DNA of 64,000 bases, taken from assembly GCA_023935145.1 (NCBI GenBank), contig CM043705.1, positions 17,140,501 to 17,204,500 on the forward strand, in the 5' to 3' direction. Positions 33,010 to 44,029 of the stretch are shown here, piece after piece; the first letter of the stretch is position 1; each line of letters begins with the position of its first letter. The translations under genes and the position numbers were made by a program. The notes below the pieces were generated by a model. That model was not told the DNA's origin. It saw only the letters and a list, made by a program, of their open reading frames with translations, and made no database searches. The DNA comes from Bretschneidera sinensis (taxonomy: Eukaryota; Streptophyta; Magnoliopsida; Brassicales; Akaniaceae).

Positions 33010-33041
33010 AAAGAGAGAAGGAAAGAGAGAGAGAGAGAGAT
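32955..33041. repeat. Compound microsatellite (CG)n-(CA)n-(TA)n-(GA)n
   Basis: Alternating GC, then CA, TA and GA runs occupy intron 2 of the pseudogene immediately next to the donor of exon 2. The purine-pyrimidine alternation over about 50 bases is a classic Z-DNA-prone composition. Confidence 0.9.
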
Positions 33042-33176
33042 ACCTGGATGTGTGTGAGTAAAGTAGTCCCATATACTTTTTGTCTACCGCCTTCCTTTAT
33101 TCCACCTTCAAACTAAATATCATACACATTTACACTTACATTATTTCTTCTCATATTGAAAAGGATATTTTATCAG

Positions 33177-33177
<1 letters not shown>

Positions 33178-33247
<70 letters not shown>
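33178..33247. repeat. (TA)n microsatellite in intron 1 of the GH1 pseudogene
   Basis: About 35 TA units lie between exon 1 and exon 2. Tyr-Ile repeat frames across it on both strands are artefacts. Confidence 0.95.
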
Positions 33248-33251
<4 letters not shown>

Positions 33252-33535
33252 ATGCATACTTACGCTGAAGCAGTGCCGAAAATGAAATCGTCCGGGAAAT
33301 CAGCACGACTGAAATTAGCTTTGAGCTGAGGCAGAAGCAAGGAGCTATTACGATCGGAAGAAGTTGGGGAATAGAAAGGCCTTGGTTCAATAAGAGGCAG
33401 CAAGCTTAGTAGGAGCAGGAGCCCCAATGCAAGAGTCGACCCTTGAGTGCCCATGATTTATGCAGCTTATAGTTTCTATACTTATGGAAGATTAAGAAAA
33501 TGCTTGTGTGGCTTCTGGTCTCAGTGCAAGAGACC

Positions 33536-33545
33536 CTTTATATAG
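33536..33545 (-). promoter_or_regulatory. TATA box of the beta-glucosidase locus
   Basis: The minus strand reads CTATATAAAG about 85 bases upstream of the start codon at 33454. This leaves room for a start site near 33508 and a 5' UTR of about 50 bases. It suggests the locus was once an ordinary transcribed gene. Confidence 0.6.
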
Positions 33546-34000
33546 AGGCTCGAAACCAAAGTGTATAAATGAAATTTTGCATGGTTTGATTTCTTGAGGA
33601 AGCACTCACAGAGGCCTATACAATATATGGATTTTTTTTTGAGAACCCTAAGTAATATATGAATAAGCATAAGTTAGAGAATATATCAATAGTATATATT
33701 TTTTTATTAGAACCACAGGACAACAATTGTTTTTATCCATAAGCGAGATATTGGCATAAGGGGGATTCGACGCTAACACCTCAAGGTACCAAATTATTTT
33801 TGACGGGGCCAACAAAATTGCAGGTAGTTATCAATAATATTTCCTTTATTGCAGAATATTTGTTCTTTTATTTATTCACATTATATATAGAGATAAGTTA
33901 TTAATAATATATTTATTTTTATCAAATGATAGATTTTAAACAACAGTAATATTTATTTTGTAAATAATATTTGTTATTTTCTTTATTCACATATTCTATA

Positions 34001-34041
<41 letters not shown>

Positions 34042-34356
34042 TATTGAATATATTTAATTTTTTGGGCTCTTTTTCATGTTATGCCAGTCAAACAAAAATA
34101 TTTTCTGAACTTCTAGTGGATAATTGTTTATCTATATATATTACTATTGCAACAATAGTATATCAAAAGATGTTCGACAATTAATTTGTGAGTTTAGTTC
34201 AATGGTTGCATATAGAGTAATGTCCCAATTTCTATCATATCACTAATTAGATTATATTGTGACCAACTGGTAAAAAATCAATAAAGCAATATATGTGAAA
34301 AATCATAATTTAATCATTGAAAGAGAAAAAAAATCTTATTGCTAGAAGAACCTCAA
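33546..34356. other. Upstream intergenic region of the GH1 pseudogene
   Basis: AT-rich sequence with a short TA tract (about 34010-34034) and no coding potential that I can support. It ends where homology to the LARD LTR begins. Confidence 0.5.
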
Positions 34357-35522
34357 TAAAAGTCATTAATTATACACCAATCATTCATTATGCAATGCAA
34401 CTTCACTTCTTTCATCTCTTCAAAGTTCTTGGCTCTCATTTGGCTAATAAAAAACAATGGGAACGTCTCTCATCATAATCAATTTGGATCTCCTCCCTAC
34501 CCCTTTTCGGGTGGAGTCCTTACAATTAACAATTTGGATCTCCTCCTTACCCCTTGCTAGGTGGAGTCCATACAATTAAACTAATAGGACCCCTTCCCTA
34601 CCCCTTACTGGAAGGAGTACTAAAATTATAAAGTCATTCTACACATTCACAACATCACTACAATAACAAGAATTTATATCTTATACAGTGTATTTACAAC
34701 ACAAACTTTCATAAGCATAGGACATTTCAAGGTATCTCCGTACTTAAAGTCAAGCATAAATCAATAAATCATATTACATCAATTGATCCAATATATATAG
34801 ACACAGACACACACACACACACACTAACAATTCAATTCTTATACATTCACTTATACCATTCATGTTCTTTGTATTTCATTAGTCATTTATTAAATTATTC
34901 ATATCACCATCTTACCTTAGGGCATAACATATTATATATAAGTTTGTCTCGTACACTTTCACACCCTTATATATATATAAATTTTCCATGATATTTTTAG
35001 TATTTCCATATTCATTCATTTTCATAATTTTTTAAATCTTTACGTTGCTATAAAATATCCAACGTTTATTAGAAGTAAGGTGAAACTCACCTTTGTCGGG
35101 CCAAGATCCAACATCGGGTTTACTTCCTAGCCTTTGAGTTTTCCTTCTAATCACACTAAACAAATTCATATATACTTACTATAATCACTCAGAAGCATAC
35201 AAGAATTTAACACCGAAATCCTATCATAGAATTGATACAAGCATATTATCTATAGGTTGAGTCAGAAACCCTTTTCCCATTTTATTAAAAGCTTTTATAA
35301 AAATCATTCTAACTTGTTTTAAAACAAAAAAAAAATCCCTTTTTAAAACAAAAGAAATCTTTTCAAGATCTAATTATAAAACTTTTTCATGTAATCAAGT
35401 TCATAGTACCTTTGAAGAAGTTTATGATTGAAATACTCTAACAAAAGTTAATTATTTTTTAAAACAAGGCTGAAAAACATGTTTAGGGCCTCAGACAGTC
35501 GACCGTCCATATTGGGCAATCC
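34357..35522 (-). repeat. Old LARD LTR, part 1 (split by the gypsy)
   Basis: It is collinear with 6829-7970 of the LARD LTR, including the 53-bp CTCCCTAC units (34480-34620) and the start of the palindrome segment at 35496. The proximal roughly 880 bases, including the expected minus-strand end GGTCGTTACA, are absent, so the LTR is truncated at 34357. It breaks at 35522 within TTGGGCAAT and resumes at 53709; AATCC (35518-35522) is the target duplication of the inserted gypsy. Confidence 0.85.
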
Positions 35523-37478
35523 TGTAATACTCGTATTTGTAAACTAAAGGTAAAAAAGTACTTTAATAATTATGACATAGAGTTAAAATAATATATATTT
35601 TTAAATGTGAAAGATTTAATTTTAATAAAACAATTCTAAAAAAAACGTGGCAACAGATGTTGCCATGTTAGGAGTGTGTTGTTGCATGTAAGATAGCATC
35701 ACATTTTGGTCGCAGTATTTGGGGGAGGTAAATGCTGAGTATTTGGTTTCAATATATATATATATATAAACATTAATTTATTTTATTACTTACCAAATCT
35801 TATTTGGTTTTCTTTCAACTACGATTCAAATTACTCTATTTCTTTAAATACTTGAGGACCGAAAAAAAAATTGAAAGAGCAAAATTTTGAAGGGATTTAC
35901 GGGAGAATTTTATAGAGAACCACAAGAAGCTCTGAGAAAAACAAAAGGTAATAATGTGAAGTTTATTTTTGAAATTTAGCTTACATGAAATTTCTTGGAA
36001 TTCAAAGTGGAAATTTTCAAAGGGTATGAATTATGGAAGAATTAAAGAATAAATTAGAAATTTAATATAAATATGATGTCAGGTGTTGATGATTAGCAAC
36101 CGGGGAAAATTGCTGAGATGAGCAAGAAAGACAAGGAGGTGATCCACGGTTAGCTCTAAGTGCTACGTGGTGAGTTAGATTTACTTTAAGTAATCAAGAT
36201 AAATATAAAATATATAGTGATAATATTAGAATAAATCATTTAACTTATGATTTGGTGATAGAAGAAAATTGGTTGATAGGTATGATAGGAATAGTGGATG
36301 TGTAAAGAATTATTTTATGAGAAATAATATTATTGGAATAATGAGTTGATTTAAAAATAAAAGCGATAAGTGAAACTTTTGATGAGCTATGGTTGATGAT
36401 TTCATATGATTTATGAGGAGAGGAAATTTAGTGGATCTTGATGAGCTATGGTTGATGATTTGATATGATTTATGAGGAGAGGAATTTAATGTGATTTTTC
36501 AAATAATAATTTGAGAATAATCAGGATAGCTAAATTAAATGTTTGAATTCATTCTTGTTTCTATATTATTGTTCATATGCACGTTTCATATCATTATTCA
36601 TATGCATGTAAATAAAAATAAAAGAGCTGAGAAGGCAGTCAATCTAAATGAAAATAAAAAAACCGGAAGGGCAGCTGGTCTAAATGAGAATAAAAGAACT
36701 AGGAAGGCGGTCGGTCTAAATGAGAATGAAAGAATCGGGAAGGTAGCTAGACTAAGATAAAAACATGTCGACATGTGGGAAGACATTCCCAATAATAATA
36801 ACATTTAACTTCACGCATTTCATTTACTTTAAATATTGATTGCTATTTCTTGATATGTTAATTGAAAATCTATTGATAGAGGAATGAGTGTCACAGAGAG
36901 ACAAATATGCTAAGGAAGAAATATGAAAATATGTATGATGAGTAACTTAAGAAGAGAATGTGTAATAGAGGAATTATGAAATTGAGTAGTGATTACAAAA
37001 TATTGTTATTGAATTATTTGTGGAAAAATATGAATGGTTATCGAAAGAATTGTTAGAAGTAATTGAATTATAAGATGTAACTGGGAGTATAGAATTTAAT
37101 ACTTCTAGTAAATTTAATTTAGTGAGCTTGTGAAGTTCACTCCTCATTGTACAATGATTTCTAGAAGCAAGAAGGACATATAGTTTGGTGAGTTGAGGTT
37201 CAGATGAAAGCATTTTCTGTAAGCCACGTGCGTGTTCGCATCCTCAGACTAATGAGAAAATAAAATAAATATTTATTTGTAAATATTCATGCATATTACA
37301 TTGTATAAAATGTTTAAGTTAAGATCAGAATGATATATCTCCCCTATTGAGGGTTGAGGATTGATGTAAAAATTTATGTTGGTATTATTGTTTATTGTTG
37401 CATATATGTGTTGTGCTGGGATTTTCAAAATGTGACAACACCGTCTTGGGGGTGGCTAACCCGGGATGGGTCATTACA
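35523..37478 (+). repeat. Gypsy 5' LTR (1956 bp)
   Basis: It begins TGTAATACTC and ends GGGTCATTACA. Internal features are a (TA)n tract near 35752, a roughly 36-bp tandem unit with GGAAGGCGGTCGGTCTAAA core (about 36610-36755), the perfect 14-bp palindrome ACATGTCGACATGT at 36763-36776, and the hairpin TGGGAA-GACA-TTCCCA at 36776-36791. Confidence 0.9.
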
Positions 37479-37482
37479 ATTT

Positions 37483-37494
37483 TGGTATCAGAAC
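37483..37494 (+). other. Primer binding site (iMet type), gypsy
   Basis: TGGTATCAGAAC lies four bases after the LTR, one mismatch from the canonical site. Confidence 0.85.
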
Positions 37495-37579
37495 ATTAGG
37501 TTTTATGATTCTGTAGACTGCATAAAAAGAAAGAAAGTGGAAGATTAAAAAAAATTATATTTTAATGAATAGTCTAAGG

Positions 37580-39602
37580 ATGACACGTGGACGTGCTATA
37601 GCTTGAGTTAGAGTTGTTGATTTGAAAGGGCGTGGTAGGCACCAATATTTTGACAAGTCCAGATTGATTCTGAATCCGTGGTTCCTAGAAAGGAACGTGT
37701 TGACAGTATAATTGATATTAGTAAAGGTGTGAGAGAATCTGAAGTTGAAAGATGTTGAAAATCACCTCAAGAATCCTAGGTGGTGACCTTCAAACACCCA
37801 AGTCCAGAATGATTTGTAATAAAACAGGAATCAAACAATCAAAGAAAGAACATAAGCAATTGTTATCGAGGTTCGACAATTTGCCTACGTCCCCGTGAGC
37901 TCCTCCGAGCTCTCTGCACTAAATCAATGAAGTTTTTACAATTACAGCAACACCTCCTCAAGAACCCTATTGTTCTTGATACATGAAAGAAGAGAAAAGA
38001 AAGAGATAAGAACTAAGTGTTTCCCTGGAATTTTCCCCAAGAAAATTCCAGTTACAAAGCCCTTAAATCCCACTTCTTGATTGCTCTCTCTCACTTGAAA
38101 CACCTTTGAAGTTTTGAGAGTCTTTCTCTCTCAACACCAGCCACTCTTGGAATGAGACCCCTTCTTGTGTTTCTTCTCTCTAGACACTTGTGACTTTGCA
38201 CTCTTGTGTCTTGTTTGTGTTCTATTTCACACACTTGTGTTTAATGCTCCTAGATGACCCTTTATATAGATCTCAAGAACCAATCTCAACCCTTAGATCT
38301 CAAGAACTAAAGAACCATGGCTCTCTAAGAAGTCTAAGTAATCCTGTGCATTTTAACCAAGTCACACGCATTATTTCAAAGTGTTGAATCAGAGGCATTA
38401 AGTGTGCCTGGCACCACGGCCTAGAATAGGGCAGGTCGCACCGCACACAGGGCATAAACTCCTCTAGGTGCTAGGTGCCGTGACACACAAGGCTTGGGCC
38501 GTGGCGCACAGCCTTGTGCCACTATGTGTCACGGCGTACATCACCATGTGCCACGACGCACACCTGGACGAGGCAAACTTCTGACTTGCTAGAGGTCATG
38601 GCTCAAAGACTGCTAAAGCTTCAATCTTCTATCCATTTAATTCTTAGACAAATTCCAACAAAAAAAGATGAGCTAAGATAAGCTCTTACACATGCTCTTG
38701 AGAAAATGAATGTAACAGATGATAAAGTTGATAGTCTATAGCATAGACTTGATGAACAGGCTAGGGCAGTGCCTGAGATTGTTGTAAATCCAGTAATAGT
38801 AATGTTCAAAAGGGGAAAAGTGAGTTTATGCACGAGATGCAGAAAGATTCTTTTGTTAGATATATTAAGTCGAATGCCTTGTTGTTTAAAGTATCTATGA
38901 ATCCTTTTAAGCCTAAATTTTGGGTGAAACATGTAGAGAGATTATTTGATATTTTACCAATGATTAACAGGCAGAGCGCCGTCGTTGCTACATTCAAGTT
39001 AGAGGCAAGCAAGTTAGAGGATATTTTTCCCTAGGTAAGTGTAGATGTTGATAGACCCTTAACCTAGAATAGTTTAAGGAGGTTTTCCTTGATAAATACT
39101 TTCCTTATACCTTTAGAGCCCAACAAGATAGAGATTTTATTTGAGATAAATGTGTTGACTATGACTCAGTATGATAGCAAATTTGTGGCTTTGATAAGGT
39201 TTGTATCAAAAATGGTTGACATAAAGGAGAAAAGGTGTAAGAGGTTCATAGATGGACTACATTTTGAGATTAAATCAAAACTAATTTACATTAGGTGTAT
39301 GAATTATGTTACGTTGGCAAATATAACACTTTAGATTGAGAAGGATGTGATAGAATTTAGATGTAGAAGAAATTGGCGGAAGAGATCTCGATTTGAGGAA
39401 CCCAGAGATGGTACCAATATGAGTGTGTAGGGTGAGAGACCACCCAGAGGAGGTGTTTCTTATCACAGGGAACTATAGTACAGAGTCAGAGGTAAGCAGG
39501 ATCTGTTGCTTCTGTAGCTTAGAGTAATATCGATGGGACCCTTAGATTTGGGAGACAGATTATGGGAACTGGGAGTTATGGCAGAGAAAATAAGTATGCC
39601 AC
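37580..39602 (+). pseudogene. Gypsy gag, interrupted by a solo Copia LTR
   Basis: The ATG at 37580 opens an Arg/Gly-rich start; gag is then cut at 37752 by the solo LTR and resumes at 38664. Open stretches at 38828-39034 (FVRYIKSNALLFKVSMNPF) and 39089-39334 (TQYDSKFVALIRFVSKMV) are the retrotransposon-gag core. It is cut again at 39602 by the Athila-type element just before the zinc knuckle, which continues at 47314. Frameshifts and stops make it non-functional even if the insertions are ignored. Confidence 0.85.
37753..38660 (-). mobile_element. Solo Copia-type LTR (908 bp)
   Basis: It has TGTTG...CAACA ends with no interior, inserted in gag. AAAGA occurs on both sides (37748-37752 and 38664-38668), with three extra A residues at the right junction. 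The orientation is inferred: the minus strand starts TGTTGGAATTTG, as Copia LTRs often do. A solo LTR forms by recombination between the two LTRs of a full element. Confidence 0.7.
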
Positions 39603-41202
39603 TGATTACGCCCAAAATATAACGCGGTATTGAAGTACAGCTTTGGGGTGTCAATTCCACAGGTAAATATGTTAACTACAAATGAAGGTGTAAACCTTGA
39701 CACGAATGATAAAAGTTAAACGATAAAATACGAGTTTTGATAATGATGTAACTTGAGAAAATTGTATAAATATAACAAAATGTAAATAAGAAATAAAAAG
39801 GTTCTGGGAATCCTCCTTAGGTTTGTTGCCTTGTTCTCGATTTGATTGTTTTTATCTTGATTGCTAGTTTCACATCCCAAACAAGCAATCGAAAAATATT
39901 CAATCAAGCACATTTATAATATAACATAATTGCTACAAATCACTCATTGATTTTGATTAAAGCACACATGACCGATCTTACAGATTATCAAGAAATATAT
40001 CTTAATGACAATGTCGCATTAATGGACAATCAATAAGATAAATCTATCGGAATCAATCACATCCAAACAACATCACATAAGAAAAGCATGACTAGATTTA
40101 CATGGAGGAGAAGGATGCAATCACCAGATTAAGAGAATCTAAAAGAAGAAGAATATAAAGTGCAGCTATCACATGAACTAAAATCCTTCTTACTTAATGA
40201 AGGAGTAAATCACATATAATATTTTAACAATAAGTCCATACAAATGAATCAAGAACAGGAAATAAGGAACAACAGAACCCTAAGGATTCATTCCTTTCCC
40301 TTATTTGATGATTAGTTGGTGATGGAGCTCAAGGTGGAAGAACAATATGGATGCTCTCCCCTTGATTTCCAGCCTTGAAGAAACTTGGAAATATTCTGGA
40401 TTTGGATCCCTTAGATCCTCTTCAAGATGCCGACTGCACACTCTTTAGAGATGTATTTATAGAGTGCAAGGGTGAGGGGCATTTTGGTCTTGGAAAATAT
40501 CATTTGCTCGCCCTAACCAGGTGAAGAAGTGAGTGGGCCGTGCGGCACTGGTTCATGGGCGCCTAGGTGCTGGAAAGTGAGGGTGCAGCGCTGGAAAGTG
40601 AGGGGCGCGGCGCTATGCTGAAGCTAGTGGAGCCCTGAACTGTGTCTACTAAAACTGTCATAACTTTCTCTAGAAAAATCCTTTTTATGAACCATAAATT
40701 TTCTAAAAAATAGACTTCTGGATCTTTCTAAGCATATATGGCTCATCTCCTGGTTCTTCCTGTATCAATACAGTTTAATCTGCAAAGATGATTGATCTGC
40801 ACGGGAAATTCTAGAAATTTAGTGAAACTCCTTTCCAAGTGGTGTGCCTACCCTTACCTTGCTCCAAAGTGATGCACACACTTGTGTGCAGTCTTTTAAC
40901 TTACTGTATTTTATTACTCCAACCTTGGTTTAGACTTTAACCATCTTTGAACTATGTTTAGACATGTTTAAACCTTAGACAAATATGAACACCGACATGC
41001 GAGATCTTTTGGCGCTTTAAACATAGATCGCTTTATCATCTCTTTTGGACTCAAAGCACCTGAAAATGCATCGAATTAAGTCAATGATTTATGAATATCA
41101 CTTTAGAGTTATTAACATGTAAAAGTGCGATTACAACCGAGGTCAATCCTAAAATGCTAACAATTAAGTATTTTTTAGATGCATTTTATGACTCTCATAA
41201 CA
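39603..41202 (-). repeat. Athila-type 3' LTR (1600 bp)
   Basis: It runs from TGATTACGCCC to CTCATAACA on the plus strand and is closely similar to 45624-47313. It carries only about two GC-rich minisatellite units (about 40565-40615) where the partner has several more. Confidence 0.9.
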
Positions 41203-41214
41203 ACCCCCAACTAG
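41203..41214 (-). other. Polypurine tract, Athila-type element
   Basis: The minus strand reads AGTTGGGGGTTG directly before the 3' LTR start TGTTATGAG. Confidence 0.75.
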
Positions 41215-42826
41215 CTTATTGCTAGTCCCTAGCAATTCAAGTGAAAGACATGAAATGAATTCTTTATTTAGAAATCAAAGTAAAATATAGCAATGCTGGT
41301 GTTAACCAAAAGTTATTCAAAAATCTTTGTCTAAAAAATACAACAAATAGAATCATTAAATATCAGTCAAGTCCAAGAATAACCCAAATGTCAACCTTAA
41401 AATCGTTATTGACTCTTAACATCCATCTTACCACAATACATTAGTCCGAACATCCAGATGATTTTATGCACAACATAGCATGAATACAAGTCTTGGCCTC
41501 TAAAAACATACTAAATTGCGTGACATCAATCACAAATCAAGCTCCATAAGCTCACTTATCAAATCACTCTCCACTATGTAGAAAAATCACACTACATCAG
41601 ATCAATAGATCTTTAATAAGCTTGTAATGTTAGGCTAGGGTAAAGGTCAAGAAATAACGAGAAAGTTTAAACAAATAAAAGAACTAAGTCTCTTAATTTA
41701 AACACAACCACTTTAAGCACAAGATAACCTTACTTCAACACCCAACTCTTTCAACCATTTTTTGAGCATTTCTTTCAACAAATCACCATTTTTTTTTTCT
41801 TTTCTCTTTGCCATAATTCATTTTTTCTCTTTTTTTTGTTTTGGCATAAGATCATTCACCTCATCTTTCATTCTTTTCTTTTCTTTTCTTTTTCACAACC
41901 CCCAACTTATCTCTTTTAATGTACTTGGGTTATGATAGTAATATTTTCTCATATTTCCACCTTTACTTCTTTTAAGTGCTTCTCACAACATGTGTATAAC
42001 TAAATTCTTTTAAAAGAATGGTAAGAATAAAATATTTTTAGGCTCATAAAGGTAAGTAAATGGTTTATCGAAGAAAAAAAAAGGCCCAATTTTTCTTTTC
42101 AAGAAAAAGGCTCAAATAGGTTACTAGTAATAAATATAGCAAGTGTAAGTTTAAAAAGGCTCAAACGGTCCAAAAATGGCCTACATCATTTCCTAAGTAG
42201 TGTGCATTCTATGATTTTCACCTCAAGTGATTATCAAATAAGTTCTAGAGCTTGTTGAGACCGCAAAAATATTCACAAAACAATCGCACATAAAACTTCT
42301 CCAAATGCTTTAGACTAATCATGCAATCTTACCACAAACTAGAGTCTCAAACTAAAGAAAAATTGACACTTAATTTATTCTCAAAGCGAAGCAAGATTTA
42401 ATTTCTTCTAACCGCTATATGCTATCTTATTTAGGCTCATATCATCGACATATGGATTGACTCCAAGACTAACACAAAGCATGCTAAAAACAAACAAAAA
42501 GGTAAAATGACACCAAGTAGTTCAATGAAAAACAGGAATATGTTTCCTCCACCCCCAACTTAAAGTAGGCATTGTCCTCAACGTGAAAGCATAAGATAAA
42601 GAAACTCCCTTTGTGGCCAAAAGTGCACAGAAGCTGAAAATTGTCCACCACCATTTGAACTGCTTCGTATATTTGTCCCTGAAAAAGAAATACGAAAGTA
42701 AAACTGGAAAACAGCAAAACATTAATAATAAACACGAAAAAGAATTATGAAAAAAATAAAAATAAAAGGATATGCTATGAGGTTCCTCCCATGAGCGCTA
42801 ATTTTTACGTCTTCAGCCAGACACTC
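41215..42826 (-). other. Non-coding 3' part of Athila-type interior
   Basis: This lies between the end of the protease frame and the polypurine tract. It shows pyrimidine/T-rich stretches (41790-41900) and AT-rich sequence, with no RT, RNase H, integrase or env-like frame. Its size and lack of domains show that the whole enzymatic part of pol is gone. Confidence 0.7.
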
Positions 42827-44029
42827 TTATTCCCTCCTAGACAAACATGAGTTGGATGCACCAGCCACTGCTTTGCTACAAAATTTTGTGCTTGTATGCT
42901 TTGGCGATGGCAAGGAATACTTAAAGTCCACCACATGTGGCTCAAGCGTTTTTGGTGATGCCCATTTACTATTAGCAGTAGGGTATTTGATTCCCGCGTC
43001 CATGTGACTTCTCTCAAGCAACTTCTCAAAGCATGGTTGGCAAGATGTCTTAATAAATTCCTGTAGCTTATCAAAAACATCAACAACATTAACAGTATGG
43101 GGAAAATTTGAATAATCGTTGAACTTAAGATTATTAGGAATGAATTCCGAAGAGTTAGAATTATCTTTGATGTACTCATCCTCTTCATGTGGTTGCCATA
43201 AGACTCGAAAAACATTTACCTCTAGAGTTCTATTTCCAAATGATAATGTCATTAGGCCATTCCTACAATTAATGAGGGCATTGGCAGTGGCAATGAATGG
43301 TCTTCCAAGTATCAAAGGAATTTTGGACTCTGTGTTTATAGTAGAAACGGTATCTAAAACCAAAAAATCAACAAGATAGTAGAAATTATCAATTTGCAAC
43401 AAAACATCTTCTACAATACCTCTTGGTTTTCTTACCGATCTATCCGCTAATTGAAGTACCACGAAGGTTGGTTTGATCTCACCTAGACCGAACTGGAAGT
43501 ACATGGAGTATGGCATGAGGTTCACACTAGCACCCAAATCTAGCAATGCTTGGCCACAAGGTTTATTTTCAATTTGGCAAGCCACAGTTGGACAGCCCGG
43601 ATCTTTATATTTGGGCGGTGTCTTGCTGCTAATTACAGTACTTGCTTGCTCCATTAAGAATGCCATCTTCTTCACATTGTGCTTCCTATTGAGTGTGCAT
43701 AGATCCTTGATGATTTTAGCATAGTTAGGAATCTGTTTTATAACATGAAGAAGATGAAGATTAATTTTAATATGCTGAAGTTGTTCAAGAATCTCACCTT
43801 TTAATGCTGTATTTATCTCCTTAGGTTTAAGGAGTGCTTGAGGGAAAGGCACCGGTGGGCGATAAACATCATGAGCCTCTTGTTCCTTGGGGGCTTTATC
43901 CTTGTTGCTCATGGTATTAGGAATCAAGTGTGATGGTAGAGTGGGACCATCAATTATCTTACCACTGCGAGTAATTATGACATTAACCTCTCTATTGTTT
44001 TGATTTTCAGGATTGGAGGTTTGTGCCAT
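42827..44029 (-). CDS. Athila-type protease-containing open frame (400 aa)
   Basis: This is the longest frame in the window. Near the start is IITRSGKIIDGPTLP, then PPVPFPQALLKPKE and an HINLHLLHVIKQIPNYAK stretch, both usual between gag and protease in this branch. The aspartic protease site is LLDLGASVNLMP (about residue 165), followed by LQLADRSVRKPRGIVEDVL and ILGRPFIATANALI. The frame stops just before RT would begin, and there is no RT downstream. The start may be internal, since in relatives gag and protease are one frame; a 1-nt shift at 44007-44029 separates them here. Cleavage of gag is the expected role; whether it is still expressed is unknown. Confidence 0.8.
   Translation of the reverse strand: MAQTSNPENQNNREVNVIITRSGKIIDGPTLPSHLIPNTMSNKDKAPKEQEAHDVYRPPVPFPQALLKPKEINTALKGEILEQLQHIKINLHLLHVIKQIPNYAKIIKDLCTLNRKHNVKKMAFLMEQASTVISSKTPPKYKDPGCPTVACQIENKPCGQALLDLGASVNLMPYSMYFQFGLGEIKPTFVVLQLADRSVRKPRGIVEDVLLQIDNFYYLVDFLVLDTVSTINTESKIPLILGRPFIATANALINCRNGLMTLSFGNRTLEVNVFRVLWQPHEEDEYIKDNSNSSEFIPNNLKFNDYSNFPHTVNVVDVFDKLQEFIKTSCQPCFEKLLERSHMDAGIKYPTANSKWASPKTLEPHVVDFKYSLPSPKHTSTKFCSKAVAGASNSCLSRRE

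Larger units (their letters stand above)
29784..33454 (-). pseudogene. Family 1 beta-glucosidase pseudogene, 13 exons
   Basis: Members hydrolyse beta-glucosides, often in the apoplast or vacuole. Exon 1 (33454-33264) encodes a hydrophobic signal peptide and FPDDFIFGTASA. I place the exons at 33112-33044, 32863-32808, 32579-32519, 32422-32345, 32022-31937, 31797-31542, 31253-31148, 31014-30797, 30698-30667, 30472-30373, 30263-30152 and 30024-29784. Most have GT/AG ends and sizes usual for this plant family (78, 256, 32 bp). The acid/base motif TFNEPW (near 31720) and nucleophile motif ITENG (near 30378) are intact. Lesions: frame loss and missing GGRGPS core in exon 2, degenerate exon 4 without its SW-containing motif, a 2-bp CT-unit deletion in exon 6, and an in-frame TAA at 29928-29930 before the natural stop. 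The exon 8 acceptor is uncertain. Confidence 0.85.

Noticed and set aside
33080..33390. Frames of Tyr-Ile repeats on both strands
   Set aside because: They are translations of a (TA)n microsatellite; the same artefact occurs near 7290 and 49571.
36539..36804. Frames on both strands over Lys/Asn- or Leu/Phe-rich repeats
   Set aside because: They are translations of the LTR minisatellite; the same region in the 3' LTR (52803-53038) does not keep the frame.
43119..43724. Plus-strand frames inside the Athila-type protease
   Set aside because: Antisense to the well-supported 400-codon minus-strand frame.
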